Assembly (NCBI RefSeq): GCF_950295315.1
Contig: NC_080171.1
Location: forward strand, 92,427,516 to 92,491,515
Direction of reading: 5' to 3'
Length of the DNA: 64,000 nucleotides
From: Erinaceus europaeus
Taxonomy: Eukaryota > Chordata > Mammalia > Eulipotyphla > Erinaceidae
The translations under genes were made by a program, and so were the position numbers. The notes beneath the pieces were generated by a model that was given only the letters and a program-made list of their open reading frames with translations, was not told where the DNA came from and did not search any database. This document shows positions 53,275 through 63,525 of the stretch, in pieces (the stretch's first letter is position 1; each line of letters opens with the position of its first letter).

Positions 53275-53552
53275 GCCAGGGACACTCAGATCCAGAGAGA
53301 GCAAGATAAGTTCCTAAAGTACATACATAGTCAGTTCTCAGCAGTTTCTGCACTTACTAGATTCCAAAGTGCCTGTCTAAACCACAACAATTTCTATTAT
53401 TACTGAGCCTAAGGCCTGGGAAGATCGAAGAGCTTGGTCATGGTCAGACCCTTATCTGTGCTGGCAGTGTCCTTTAGGGGAAGTCACTTCCCTCTCTAAC
53501 TTGTTTCCCCTTCCTGTGAAATGGGGAGAGGCACCTTCTCTGGCCCTCCCAA
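53275..53552. mobile_element. Two diverged MIR-like stretches
   Basis: 53275-53400 reads like MIR antisense ('cactcagatccagagagagc'). 53450-53552 reads like MIR sense ('ggggaagtcacttccctctc', 'cctgtgaaatggggagaggc') and runs into the gap. Confidence 0.55.
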
Positions 53553-53752
53553 NNNNNNNNNNNNNNNNNNNNNNNNNNNNNNNNNNNNNNNNNNNNNNNN
53601 NNNNNNNNNNNNNNNNNNNNNNNNNNNNNNNNNNNNNNNNNNNNNNNNNNNNNNNNNNNNNNNNNNNNNNNNNNNNNNNNNNNNNNNNNNNNNNNNNNNN
53701 NNNNNNNNNNNNNNNNNNNNNNNNNNNNNNNNNNNNNNNNNNNNNNNNNNNN
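53553..53752. other. Assembly gap (200 N)
   Basis: Exactly 200 Ns, a likely placeholder whose true length is unknown. Open frames across it are meaningless. Confidence 0.99.
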
Positions 53753-54130
53753 AAGGAAGACATCTGGAGGGGAAGAAACACAGCTGAAGGACCTAGCATT
53801 TGTCTTAGATAAGTATTTTCATCAGAAGTTTTTATGGACTGTATTCTCTGTAGATCTAGAGGCTTTAAATCTGGCCCCAGACTGTTGCGTATGCTTCTGA
53901 GTTAAGAAACCTTCCTATACTTCTCAAAGGTTGTAGACAAACAAAAGCCCAAAACTAAATCAGGAAGAACAGAGAGTATGTGGTTTTCAAAGTATAAAAT
54001 ATTTACTTTTTGTCCCTTTACAGTGAAAATTTGCTAGCCCCTGGTCAAGAGTAACCAAAGATTTATTTTTCCTTATTGAAAAAGTGGCTCAGTCTTACAT
54101 TTTGTTATTTATTGAGATCAAGAAGTTGGG
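53753..54130. other. Unique sequence, nothing recognised
   Basis: Presumed intron. Confidence 0.35.
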
Positions 54131-54134
54131 GAGG

Positions 54135-54335
54135 CAGCCTGACTTGGTGGGGGTTCCCTAGACATTTTTCCTGTGTGGCCTTGAGAATTTTGTTTGCCCT
54201 CTCTGAGCATGTGCTCTTCCTTCTCAAAACGAGCACAGGGATCTCTGCCTGGCAGAGTTATTGTGAGCATGAAAGAGAAAGGGTATATAAAGAGTCAAAC
54301 ACTTGGTAGGTGCTCAGAGAATAATAGCCTGTCAT
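54135..54335 (+). mobile_element. MIR, sense
   Basis: 'ctgtgtggccttgagaattt', 'cctggcagagttattgtgag', 'aacacttggtaggtgctcag' cover the MIR core and 3' part in order. Confidence 0.8.
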
Positions 54336-54379
54336 TGGGCTGAACTGTTCTGACATTATGGATAGAATGAATAATAACA

Positions 54380-54745
54380 GGGAGTCAGGCGGTAGCACAG
54401 TGGGTAAAGCTCATGTGGTGCCAAGCGCAAGACCAGCATAAAGATCTTGGTTTGAGCCCCTGGCTCCTCACCTGCAGGGGAATCGCTTCACAAGCAGTGA
54501 AGCAGGACTTCAGGTGTCTTTCTCTCCCCCTCTCTGTCTTCCCCTCCTCTCTCCATTTCTCTCTGTCCTATCTAACAACGATGACATCAGTAACAATAAC
54601 AACAACAACAAGAGCAATAAAAGGGAAAATAAATAAATTTTAAAAAATAAAAAGAAAGAAAATAAAGGAAAGGGTCACTGGGTGCAGTGGATTCCTAGTG
54701 CTGGCACTGATCCCAATGTTAATTCTGGTGGCAATAAAAGAAATG
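54380..54745 (+). mobile_element. SINE-A, long form, sense
   Basis: 'gggagtcaggcggtagcaca' head, core, CAACAACAACAAGAGC, then 'gggtgcagtggattcctagt' and 'gttaattctggtggcaataa' tail module. Confidence 0.9.
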
Positions 54746-54892
54746 CCTCTTCTCAGGTTGGGGATGGTCAGTGGAGTTTTGTATGTGTGAGTCCCTGGGT
54801 GTGTTCTCCTGTACTGTATACAAAATAACAAATGCACTGTATACAAAATAGCTTTTTGTCTCCCTCTCTTGCTCACAACAGAAAGCCTTGGA

Positions 54893-55082
54893 GCCAGGTA
54901 GTGGTACACCCATAGTAGTTGAGCACAAGTGTTACCATGTGCAAGGACCTGGGATCACACCCCTGCAGCGGGGGGAGCTTCATGAGTAGTGAAAGAGTTC
55001 TGTAGGTTTTTATCTTTCTGTCTCCTTCTCTGTCTTCCCCCCCCCCCTCAATTTCTTTCTGTCTCTATCAAAAAGAAAGGAG
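54893..55082 (+). mobile_element. SINE-B, sense, core deletion
   Basis: 'gagccaggtagtggtacacc', 'tgggatcacacccctgcagc', 'agtagtgaaagagttctgta', tail 'tctctatcaaaaagaaagga'. Confidence 0.8.
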
Positions 55083-55630
55083 GGAGAAGAGTAAGGGAGA
55101 GAGAGAAAGAGGAGGAAAGAGGGAGGGGGGGAGAGAGAAAGTGCATTATCTTCCTGTGCCCCAAGATACAGTTCCACAAATAGGCAACAGAGCAAGAGCC
55201 CTGGACTGGCATCTGAGAGCTGGAATGAAACCCCTCTCTTTAGGGCTCCTGCTGGAGCATGTGGACAATGTACTAGAGTCAGCAGTTTTCAGATTTTGTT
55301 TTTTAGCCACTGCAGCCTTCAGATGCAAAATGGAAAACAGACCAACTTGGAGTTGGCTGGGGCTAAGCCTAAATGTGGCCAAGTTAGAAATCCTGGGGTT
55401 CCAGAAATCCTAGGACAAAGTGCAATACTCCTTTTGCCCATAGATGCAGCACCTGCACTCTTTAGCTGGCTCTGTGTGAACGTGTAAGTGCACCTGAGCT
55501 GTGTTCACATGTGTTGTGCACGCTTGAGGGTCACTAGTTTCTTCCTTTGGAGCATCTTGAATTGCGGTTACCCTGGTCTTGGGCTGGTCTCTGGGATACC
55601 CAGGAGCTAAACAACTAGTCTGACAAGAAG
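55083..55630. other. Unique sequence after a purine tract
   Basis: GA-rich at 55083-55140, then unique DNA without an evident exon. A degraded 'attttgttttttagccactgcag' near 55295 is acceptor-like, but I find no matching donor. Confidence 0.35.
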
Positions 55631-55894
55631 GCTGACATGGGAGCAGATGATATCGTAGTGCTCAGAGCAGCTCAGCCTCACCCAGGAGAGCGTGAGAGAA
55701 GACTTCCTGGAGGAAAAACTAGGACTTGGTCATGAGTGGGGGGAGAAAAGAAAGAATGAAGAGTGGAGAGTTCTGGAATAGGCTGCATGATAATTACATG
55801 AGGACTCTAGGAAACAGAATACGGTTGCTTGGAGAGTTGAGGCTCAAGAATCAATGGGGCAGACCAAGAAGAGAATTGAGAAGTCTCTTAAGTG

Positions 55895-56015
55895 CCAGGA
55901 GAGATAGCATGGTGGTTATGCAAAAGATTTTCATGCCTGAGGTTCCCAAGTTCAATCACTGGCACCAGCATAAGCCAGAACTGAGCAGTGCTCTGGTAAA
56001 TAAATAAATAAATAA
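55895..56015 (+). mobile_element. SINE-D, sense
   Basis: 'ccaggagagatagcatggtg', 'actgagcagtgctctggt', (AAAT)n tail. Confidence 0.88.
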
Positions 56016-56029
56016 ACGAGTAAATTTGA

Positions 56030-56232
56030 ACTGGGGAGACAACATCATGGTTATGCAAAAGACTTTCATGCCCAAGCCTCCTAGATCTCAGGTTCAGTTC
56101 CCTGCACCGCCAGGACTGAGGAATGTTCTTGTATCTCTCTCTATCTCTATCTCTCTCTTTCTCTCTCTCTGTGTGTGTGTGTGTGTGTGTGTTTGTGTGT
56201 GTATCTTGCTCATGAAAAAAAATTATTAAATA
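56030..56232 (+). mobile_element. SINE-D, sense, with (CT)n(GT)n
   Basis: 'actggggagacaacatcatg', 'ttcccctgcaccgcc'-like core, then CT and GT repeats (56132-56203) and a tail near 56215. Confidence 0.8.
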
Positions 56233-56647
56233 TTTTTAAAGCCCCTTAAAGATCTTGGTCTTTATCTGGGAGGATGTCAGGGAGACATGGTAGGATCTTA
56301 GCAAAGGAATGACTCGTTCTTGGCTTTCTCTGAGAGTCCTGCACTGGGGAGGAGAGAGGAAGTGAGAGCCCAGTGAGGGAACATTGAACCTACTCAGGTA
56401 AGAAGGGGAGGTATCTGGACTGAGAAGTTGCAATGGCTAGGGGAGAGGGTGATGGAGGTAAGGGCCATAGAGCAGGAGATGTTGTAGTGGGTGGTACCAG
56501 GTGCCTGACCTGGACCATTGTGTGCATAGTGAGTGGTGGTGCTAGGAGCAGGGTGGGCTTCTAGGAGGAGCAGGTTACACATAGGGTACAGAGGCAATAG
56601 GGTACAGAGTGGGAGGCCATTAGTTATTTGCAAGAAAACAAGCAAAA

Positions 56648-57037
56648 AAGAAGTCAGGCAGTAGTGCAATGGATTAAGTGCACATGGCGCGAAGCCCAAG
56701 GACTGCATAAGGATCCCTGTTCGAGCCCCTGGCTCCCCACCTGCAGGGGTGGGGGTCGCTTCACAGGCGTGAAGCAGGTCTGCAGGTGTGTATCTTTCTC
56801 TCCTCCTCTCTGTCTTCCCCTCCTCTCTCCATTTCTCTTTGTCCTATCCAACAACAACGACATCAATAACAACAACAGTAATGACCACAACAATGATAAA
56901 CAACAAATGCAACAAAAGGGGGGGGGGGCGAATCAACTAGAAAGTATGGCTGGAGGTTGTATGTTATGCATGTACAAACTATTGTATATACTGTAAAGCA
57001 TTAATCCCCAATAAAGAAATTTAAAAAAGAAAAGAAA
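56648..57037 (+). mobile_element. Chimeric SINE-A / L1 3' end retroposon
   Basis: A full SINE-A (56649 to about 56920) is joined through a G11 run (56920-56930) to the last ~90 bp of an L1 3' end ('tgttatgcatgtacaaacta', 'taatccccaataaagaaa') and an A-rich tail. The whole composite lies inside one perfect 15-bp TSD, AGAAAACAAGCAAAA (56633-56647 and 57038-57052). A single TSD around both parts points to one integration event, as expected if the L1 enzyme switched template from L1 RNA to SINE RNA. Confidence 0.85.
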
Positions 57038-57054
57038 AGAAAACAAGCAAAACA

Positions 57055-57625
57055 AGAACCCTCTCTGCTTTGATCTCGGCCTGAGAAGCAGGAAGTTTCT
57101 GTGGCATTCTCTGAGCAAGGCCTACTTGAGGTGTCATTTAACACCAGTCCCTAGTAAGGAGCCCAGCCACTCTCCAGATCCTCACTGTGCACCTTTGCCA
57201 CTCACAATACAGTGCTTGGTAGGGATGTCTGGGTGATTTATTGACAGAGGAGATTAGTTTTCCTTTGTGCCTTATTCTCAAGAATCTGTAAGGCTCTCGC
57301 TGCATTTGGTGTGTCCTGTTGACTTGGAGTAGCTGATTTGGGTAGAGAAACCTTCAAGTGTAGTCAGAAGCCAGCTTGATGAAGGTGACTGGACTTTGGG
57401 CAGTAAAGAAGGGTGAATATAGGCTTGCCCCGGGAAGGTTCGGTGGGGAGAGCTGAACCCCCCATTGCAGAGCCCACACAGGTTGGTCCTTTGCACCGCT
57501 ACCATGGGTTCCTTCTGGTTCTGATACTCTCCTATCATGAGCTTCAGGGGCTCAGTATCTGGTGAAGCTCACAGTTCTGCTAGAGAATGACTTGTGACTC
57601 AGCAGTGAGAATATGGTCTTGACGT
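57055..57625. other. Unique sequence, nothing recognised
   Basis: Presumed intron. Confidence 0.35.
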
Positions 57626-57638
57626 AAAAAAGAGCAAT

Positions 57639-58161
57639 GCTGGGTGGTGCACTTGGTTGAATGCACTTGGCAAGGACCCAGCTTCAAACCCTCCCCCTCT
57701 TCCATTCTGGTCCCCACCCACAGGGGGGAAAGCTTCACTAGCAGTAAGCATTGCTGCCAGTGTCTCTCTTCCTCTGTATGTATCTTCATCCTTCTCAATA
57801 TCTCTGTCTCAGTCAGCCAACAAAACTTAAAAAGTGGGAGTCAGGCAGTAGCGCAGTGGTTAAGCGCAGGTGGTGCAAAGCGCAAGGACTGGCATAAAGA
57901 TTCCAGTTTGAGCCCCCAGCTCCCCCCCTGCAGGGGAGTCACTTCACAAGCTGTGAAGCAGGCCTGGAGGTGTCTATCTTTCCCCCTCTGTCTTCCTTTC
58001 CTCTCCATTTCTTTCCTTTCCATTTCTCTCTGTCCTATCCAACAACAATGACATAAGTTACACAACAACAGTAATAACTACAACAATAAAAAAGGGCAAC
58101 AAAAGGAAATAAATAAATAAATATTTAAAAAACTTAAAAAGTTGCAAATATTTTTTTTTTT
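57639..58161 (+). mobile_element. SINE-B, sense, containing nested SINE-A
   Basis: Outer TSD AAAAAAGAGCAAT is exact at 57626-57638 and 58162-58174. The SINE-B body is 57639-57821; its A-rich tail is split by the SINE-A at 57836-58128. Confidence 0.93.
57836..58128 (+). mobile_element. SINE-A, full length, sense, nested
   Basis: Inner TSD AAAACTTAAAAAGT is exact at 57822-57835 and 58129-58142. The pyrimidine block carries a 'ccatttctttcctttccatttct' type duplication (58004-58026). Confidence 0.95.
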
Positions 58162-58257
58162 AAAAAAGAGCAATTAGATGGAGGTGGGGATGTGGCACCT
58201 AATTGGCAGAGTATCAGAACCAAATTGAGTTTAAGGTGAAAAAAAAACAAACCTTTT

Positions 58258-58543
58258 AAAAATATTTATTTATTTATTCCTTTTGTTGCCCTTGTTGTTT
58301 TATTGTTGTAGTTATTGTTGTTGTTGTTATTGATGTCATCATTGTTAGATAGGACAGAGAGAAATAGAATGAGGAGGGGAAGACAGAGGGGGGAGAGAAA
58401 GATAGACACCTGCAGACCTGCTTCACTGCCTGTCAAGCGACTCCCCTACAGGTGGAGAACCCGGGGCTTGAACCGGGATCCTTAGGCCCGTCCTTGTGCT
58501 TTGCGCTACATGCGCTTAACCTGCTGTGCTGCCGGCCGACTCC
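58258..58543 (-). mobile_element. SINE-A, antisense
   Basis: 'tatttatttatttattcctt' tail, core, and head end 'gctgccggccgactcccaaa'. Confidence 0.94.
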
Positions 58544-58599
58544 CAAAAAAACACCATTTATAGGAAAAAAATCAGAGTGAACAGAGTGAACACATGGAC

Positions 58600-58765
58600 T
58601 GTAGAAAACCCTGTATAATGATGCTATGAGGTGGATTCTCACGCAATTCCTCTTTTGTACAGAAGAAGACTCAGAAGGGTGAAATAACTTGATCAAGTTA
58701 AATCATTAGTTCAGCAAGGGGCACTTTTATCTAACCCCAGAACCCTTAATCTCAACTGTGAAGTT
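58600..58765 (-). mobile_element. MIR, antisense
   Basis: 'gtacagaagaagactcagaa', 'aataacttgatcaagttaaa' and 'cagaacccttaatctcaac' follow the MIR core antisense. Confidence 0.65.
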
Positions 58766-58794
58766 GACCATAAGCTGAGTTCAGCCATGTGAAA

Positions 58795-58878
58795 TTAATT
58801 GTAAATGAGAATTGTAATTAATTGTAAATGAGAATTTAGGCTGGGTGAATTGTAAATGAGAATTTAGGCTGGGTGCAC
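58795..58878 (+). repeat. Tandem copies of a 16-bp word before SINE-B
   Basis: 'aattgtaaatgagaatt' occurs three times; the last two units also include 'taggctgggtg', which is the start of the SINE-B head that follows. A short duplication therefore spans the SINE 5' boundary. Confidence 0.85.
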
Positions 58879-59165
58879 CTGTCAGAGTGTATGTGTTACC
58901 ATGCACAGAGACCTGGGTTCAAGTCCCCAGACACCACTTCCAGGAGGAAGCATCATGACGGGTGAAGCTGTGCTGTGGGTGTCTCTCATTTCTCCTTGTT
59001 TTTATCATCCCCTCTGTCTCTACCAAAGAAAGACAGGGACAGAGAGGGAGCAGGAGGGAGGGAGAGAGAGAGGCAAAAGGGGAAAAAAAATAACTATCAG
59101 GAGCAGTGGAGTCACTGTGTAGACACTGAGCCACGGCAATAACCATAATGGCAATAATAATCATC
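58868..59165 (+). mobile_element. SINE-B, long form, sense
   Basis: 'aggctgggtgcacctgtcag', 'agacctgggttcaagtcccc', purine-rich insert, 'aggagcagtggagtcactgt' tail module. Confidence 0.8.
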
Positions 59166-59454
59166 ATTTTTAAAAAGAAAAAATAGAGATATTGTATCTA
59201 GAATGATGCAGGAGAAAGTTCTGCTTGCTGCACTTTGGGTAGAATGCATTTGAATGTCTAATTCTGAGTCTTGTGTGCCATCCATAGGGACAGGTCTCAT
59301 TTACAGCTAGCTGGAGAGGGGGCAATGCCTTTTCTATCAGGAGGAGTTGGAGGAAAGGAAGTGTGCAACTCACTGACAACCTTCTAGTCTCCAAGGAGCC
59401 ACTGAGAAATGGGAGGACAGGGACTTGTTCTCGAGACCCTCATGAGCAGAGCTA
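59166..59454. other. Unique sequence, nothing recognised
   Basis: Presumed intron. Confidence 0.35.
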
Positions 59455-59468
59455 GAAACAGCAGTTCT

Positions 59469-59764
59469 TTTTTTTTAAATATTTATTTATTTATTTTCCC
59501 TTTTGTTGCCCTTGTTTTATTTTGTAGTAGTTATTATTGTTGTTATTGATGTCATCATTGTTGGATAAGACAGAGAGAAATGGAGAGAGGAGGGGAAGAC
59601 AGAGAGGGGGAGAGAAAGACAGACACCTGCAGACCTGCTTCACCACCTGTGAAGCGACTCCCCTGCAGGTGGGGAGCCTGGGGCTTGAACCGGAATCCTT
59701 ATGCTGGTCCTTGTGCTTTGCACCACCTGCGTTTAACCCACAACGCCACTGCCCAATCCCCCCA
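59469..59764 (-). mobile_element. SINE-A, full length, antisense
   Basis: TSD GAAACAGCAGTTCT (59455-59468) and GAACCAGCAGTTCT (59765-59778), 13 of 14. Complete core and head ('cgccactgcccaatccccc'). Confidence 0.95.
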
Positions 59765-59779
59765 GAACCAGCAGTTCTA

Positions 59780-60037
59780 AGGCCTGGAGTAAGGAGGGGG
59801 AAAGGGGAGATTTGAACACATCTGAAGGACAATTATTAAATATTATTAAATAATTATTTAATACTAATTATTTTAATCAGCTATACTCTCCAACTGAAGG
59901 TCTTGCAGCCGGGGCAGGAAGTGAGTGTCCTGTTGCTGGACATCTGGAGGTGGGGGAAGAATGGAAGTGTCATATGGGGATCTGGCCAAATTACCTGGAG
60001 CCCCTTGGTGCTGAGATTCTTTCTGTTTTATCTGCAG
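59780..60037. other. Unique sequence upstream of exon candidate
   Basis: An ATT/AAAT-rich patch (59830-59875) precedes GC-richer sequence leading to the acceptor 'tttctgttttatctgcag' at 60020-60037. Confidence 0.4.
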
Positions 60038-60126
60038 GTGCTTCTGACAGTCCCCCTTGTACTGCACACCTCTGCCTTCGCCTCTGCCCACCTCCAAGCA
60101 GCCCACTCAGCCTCACAGCCAGCAAG
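60038..60126 (+). other. Putative 89-nt non-coding exon
   Basis: A polypyrimidine tract and CAG acceptor end at 60037, and a near-consensus donor AAG|GTAGGT follows 60126. The enclosed 89 nt contain no ATG, so it would be a 5' UTR exon, possibly spliced to the CpG-island exon 16.6 kb upstream. This rests on splice-site quality alone; the gene is not identified. Confidence 0.4.
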
Positions 60127-61600
60127 GTAGGTAGCTACCTCCAGGGCCTTGCCCAGACAGCTCTGGCTGCCCAGGGGAGTCTGCAGGAGGTGTGTGAAGC
60201 AGCTGCTGGTTGTCACTGTGGATTCAAAGGGTGTCCCTGAAGTTTTTCTAGGGAAGCTGGGAGTCCATTTCTGCTCATTACCTCACTTACTCTCCACCCT
60301 CCCTGCAGAGGGAGGCCAGGCAAAAGTAATCCAGGGAGGCGAGGCAAGGGCTGGGCTGGGTGCCAGTGCCCCTGAGGCCCCATCCTGTCTGCATGGCTAG
60401 CCCTGTGGATTGCTTGCTTGCTGGGAAAGTAGCTTTCCCTCCTGCTCTGGGCTCCCTGGGAGGGTGGATTCCCTGCCAGGAGAAGGAGCAGGAATTCTCC
60501 CCAGAGGCTTTGGAGAGGTGACAAAAGCCTGGGTGTGGCTGCCAAGTCTCAGGGCTTGTTGACCAAGGTGGTGTGCCTGAGCAGGGTGAGTCAGAGGCAG
60601 GTGGGTGAGTCAGAGGCAGGTGGGGATGCCTGGTAGGGTGGGGCCCATCAAGTATCAGATTCCCCAGTGACCTGTAGGAAGGAGGAGGTGGGAGAAGCAG
60701 GGTATGGAGTCCTGAGCTGGAAGCAGGACACCCAGTTGTCTTCTCAGCTCGGGCCTCGGCTGCTGACTCCTGTCACCTAGCTTGGTTGTCATGAACACTG
60801 CACAGAGCCAAGAGTGTGAGGGGCTTGGTGAGCTGTAAGCAGGAAAGACCCTTCTGAGGAAAATCACTGGGCTTCCAGTGCAGGAACAAGAATGAATTTG
60901 CAACTAGCAGCAACAGGGAGCCTGGAAAGCACCCTGCCAGCTGGTGGCAACACCCTTGGTGGCCAAAAGGAGAAGGAGCTAAATATTGCAGAACTTATTC
61001 ACCCTCTGTTGCTTGGTTAGCTCATGGGGGAATGGGGGAGGGAGGGTAGGGAGGGTATTCCCTGATCATCATCAGAGCTGTTCCTCTTTCCCAGAGCTTT
61101 GATGAAAGCACCTTTTGGTAGCCTTTAGAATCTTCTTTGTCCTCAAACCCAGGGAGACCAACCAGGTCCAGAAAGGGGATTTATCCCACTGTAGACAAAG
61201 GGATATTCCTGATAGGAGCCCTATGGGACAGCTTAATTCCCATGCTAACTAGCTTTTGAAACTGAACCAAGTGGACTCCAAGTCATCTGTCACTAGAAAG
61301 ATGCCATGCATCATCAGAATGACATGGAGACCTGTCTTCTGTGTCCCCTACTTCATCACACCCTTTGGGGCCGGGATGGGGAGCTGGCCCAAGCCCAGCT
61401 GAGTACCTGCTAAGAGCCTATGTAGCTTGTTCATGCCTGCTCCTCATATTCCTCTGCACTGTGTCCCCCTCACCCCATGTCTCTCAGCTCCTTGGGTTCA
61501 ACCAGGGACACCCCAGTGTCAAAATCCAGAGCTGTTTCTTCTGATGTCCATGTCCCAGCATCTTCTTTATCAGGATTGCCTCTTCCTCCTCCTCTTTTTT
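60127..61600. other. GC-richer unique sequence, presumed intron
   Basis: The longest SINE-free stretch of the window outside the CpG island (about 1.45 kb). It has a small direct repeat 'gtgagtcagaggcaggtggg' at 60586-60622. A lack of repeats can accompany regulatory sequence. No coding frame is supported. Confidence 0.45.
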
Positions 61601-61634
61601 TTTTCCATTTCCTTCCTTCCCTCCCTCCCTTCTT

Positions 61635-61848
61635 TTTTCTTTTTTTATGATTTAGTTTCTTTTTAAAATTTCTTTTGTGAGAAATGAAGGGGGAGATAGA
61701 GAGGGAGAGAGACAGAGAGATACCTGCAGCCCTGCTTCACCACCTGTGAAGCTTCCCTTCCTAGAGGTGGGGACCAGGGGCTTGAACCTGGGTCCTTACG
61801 CTCTGTAATGTGAGCGATTAACCAGGTGCGCCACTGCCTGGCCCCCTT
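61635..61848 (-). mobile_element. SINE-B, antisense
   Basis: 'gggggagatagagagggaga', 'agccctgcttcaccacctgt', head 'accaggtgcgccactgcctg'. Flanked by pyrimidine tracts (61575-61640, 61845-61905). Confidence 0.9.
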
Positions 61849-61904
61849 CTTTTCTTTTTCTTTCTTTCTTTTTTTTTCTCTCTCTCTCTCTCTCTCTTTC
61901 TTTC

Positions 61905-62040
61905 AGCCCAGGGTATCACCCTGCCATATGTAATGATCCATTTCCTTTTGTCTTTCTTGTTTTAATACTGTGCTAGGACTCAGAGCCTCATACACACAAG
62001 GTTCATGTTCTATCAATAAGTCACCTCCCTGATTCCCTAG
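61905..62040 (-). mobile_element. Degraded SINE, antisense
   Basis: 'cagcccagggtatcaccctg', 'taggactcagagcctcatac', 'ataagtcacctccctgattc'. Confidence 0.4.
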
Positions 62041-62141
62041 CCACATACTTATCTATGAATTGCACATATACAACTATTCATTCATTCATTCATTCCCTTG
62101 ACAGACATTTAAATCCTGGACTGAGTGTTGAAAAATCGACA

Positions 62142-62372
62142 GGGCTGGCTGGTGGTGCATCTGGTAGAGAGCACATACTATAATGTACAAAGACCCTAGT
62201 TCAAGTCCCCAGTCACCACCTGCAGGGAGGAAGCTTCATAAGTGGTGAAGCAGTACTGCAGGGCTCTTACTCTCTCTTTCTTCCCCCCTCTCCCCCTCCT
62301 TCTTTCTCCTTCTCCATCTATCTCCCCTTCTCAATTTCTCTATATCCAAAATAAATAAAATATCTTTACAAG
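62142..62372 (+). mobile_element. SINE-B, sense
   Basis: 'ggctggctggtggtgcatct', 'cctagttcaagtccccagtc', 'aagtggtgaagcagtactgc', AAATAAATAAAA tail. Confidence 0.88.
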
Positions 62373-62434
62373 TTAGTAATCTTGCATGGGTCTTATAATG
62401 AGTTGTTATACACATAGAAATTTCTTCTTTATTT

Positions 62435-62597
62435 TAAAGAAATTATTTATTTCTTGGATAGAGACAGAGAAATTGAGAAGGGCCTGCTCCACCACTCATG
62501 AAATATCCCCCCTATAGGTAGGGACCAGGGTCTTGAACCCAGTCCGTGCACACTGTAGTGTGTGTGCTTAACCAAGTACGACACTGTCTGGCCCCAG
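62435..62597 (-). mobile_element. SINE-B, antisense, purine block deleted
   Basis: 'tttcttggatagagacagag' runs almost directly into 'ggcctgctccaccactcatg', then 'taaccaagtacgacactgtc'. Confidence 0.8.
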
Positions 62598-62694
62598 TTT
62601 CTTCTTTCTTTAGCCATGAAGGAAAGGATTGAGGTTTGAGAGTCTGTGGGTGGGGTTGGTGTAATGAGATCTTACCTGCATGTGTGTGTGTAGT

Positions 62695-62990
62695 GTGTGT
62701 TTGTTAGGATGGAAGGAGAGTTGGTAGCTCTCTTAGAGAGAGCCCAGATCTGAAGCAGAGATGGAAGGTTGCTGGGGGAACATGGAGCAGAGGAACAGTG
62801 TCCAGGCGGAAGGAACAGCATAGATGAAGCCTGCACATGGAGTCATCTAGGAACTGAGAAAAGGGAGGGTGGACAGCCAGGAAAGGGAGTAGGCAGAGGA
62901 TGAGTCTAGATTCATAGTCATGAGGGCCCTTGGTGAGAGTTTTGAGTCTTATCTCATGGGGATACCAGTGGAAGTTTGTTTTGTCCAACT
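62695..62990 (+). mobile_element. L2-like, sense
   Basis: 'agtgtccaggcggaaggaac', 'agggcccttggtgagagttt' and 'ataccagtggaagtttg' follow the L2 3' region. Related words 'accagtgaaagtttc' resume at 63207. Confidence 0.5.
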
Positions 62991-63029
62991 GGGGCCTTGC
63001 ACATGTGTGATTTCACCGTTCCCAGAACA

Positions 63030-63206
63030 GTGTTTGTTTTTTTTTTTTTTTAATTCAGGAAAAGAGACAAAGAGACACAGAGAGACTCCATAGTGCCAGA
63101 GCTGCCCCTGGTGCTGCGGCATTCCACTGTGATGTTAGCGCTCAAACCGGGTCTCATGGCATAGCAAATCACACACCCTACTCAGTGAGCTATCCCTCTG
63201 GCCCTA
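63030..63206 (-). mobile_element. SINE-C/F-like copy, antisense
   Basis: T15 run, 'agagacacagagagactcca', 'tgttagcgctcaaaccgggt', 'cagtgagctatccctctggc'. Confidence 0.65.
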
Positions 63207-63234
63207 CCAGTGAAAGTTTCAAAACAGAGATAGA

Positions 63235-63525
63235 GGGCTGGGAGTGGCGCACCAGGTCGGGTATGCATGTTACCATGCTTGAGGACTAGGGTTCAAGCTC
63301 CCAGTCCCCACCTGCAATGGGGAAGCTTCACAGGCAATCGAGCAATGATGCAGGTATCTCTCTTTCCCTCTTTCTCCCTCTCTGTCTTCTTTCTAGTTTT
63401 CATCTTCTGTCAAAAAGAGAAAAAAAAAGACTGCCAGGAAATAGTGTTCTATAGGCACCGAGCTTCATTGATAACCCTGGTGCAGAAACAAAAACAAACA
63501 AACAAGCAAGCAAACAAACAAAAAT
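63235..63525 (+). mobile_element. SINE-B, long form, sense
   Basis: 'gctgggagtggcgcaccagg', 'gggttcaagctcccagtccc', tail module 'cattgataaccctggtgcag' and (AAAC)n. Confidence 0.88.

Larger units (their letters stand above)
55640..56610 (+). mobile_element. L2-like, sense, interrupted by SINE-D
   Basis: 'gaagacttcctggaggaaaa', 'tgaagagtggagagttctgg', 'ctgggaggatgtcagggaga', 'gatcttagcaaaggaatgac' follow the L2 3' region; two SINE-D copies split it. Confidence 0.55.

Noticed and set aside
53452..53812. Open frames across the N run
   Set aside because: The gap is unsequenced, so translation there has no meaning.
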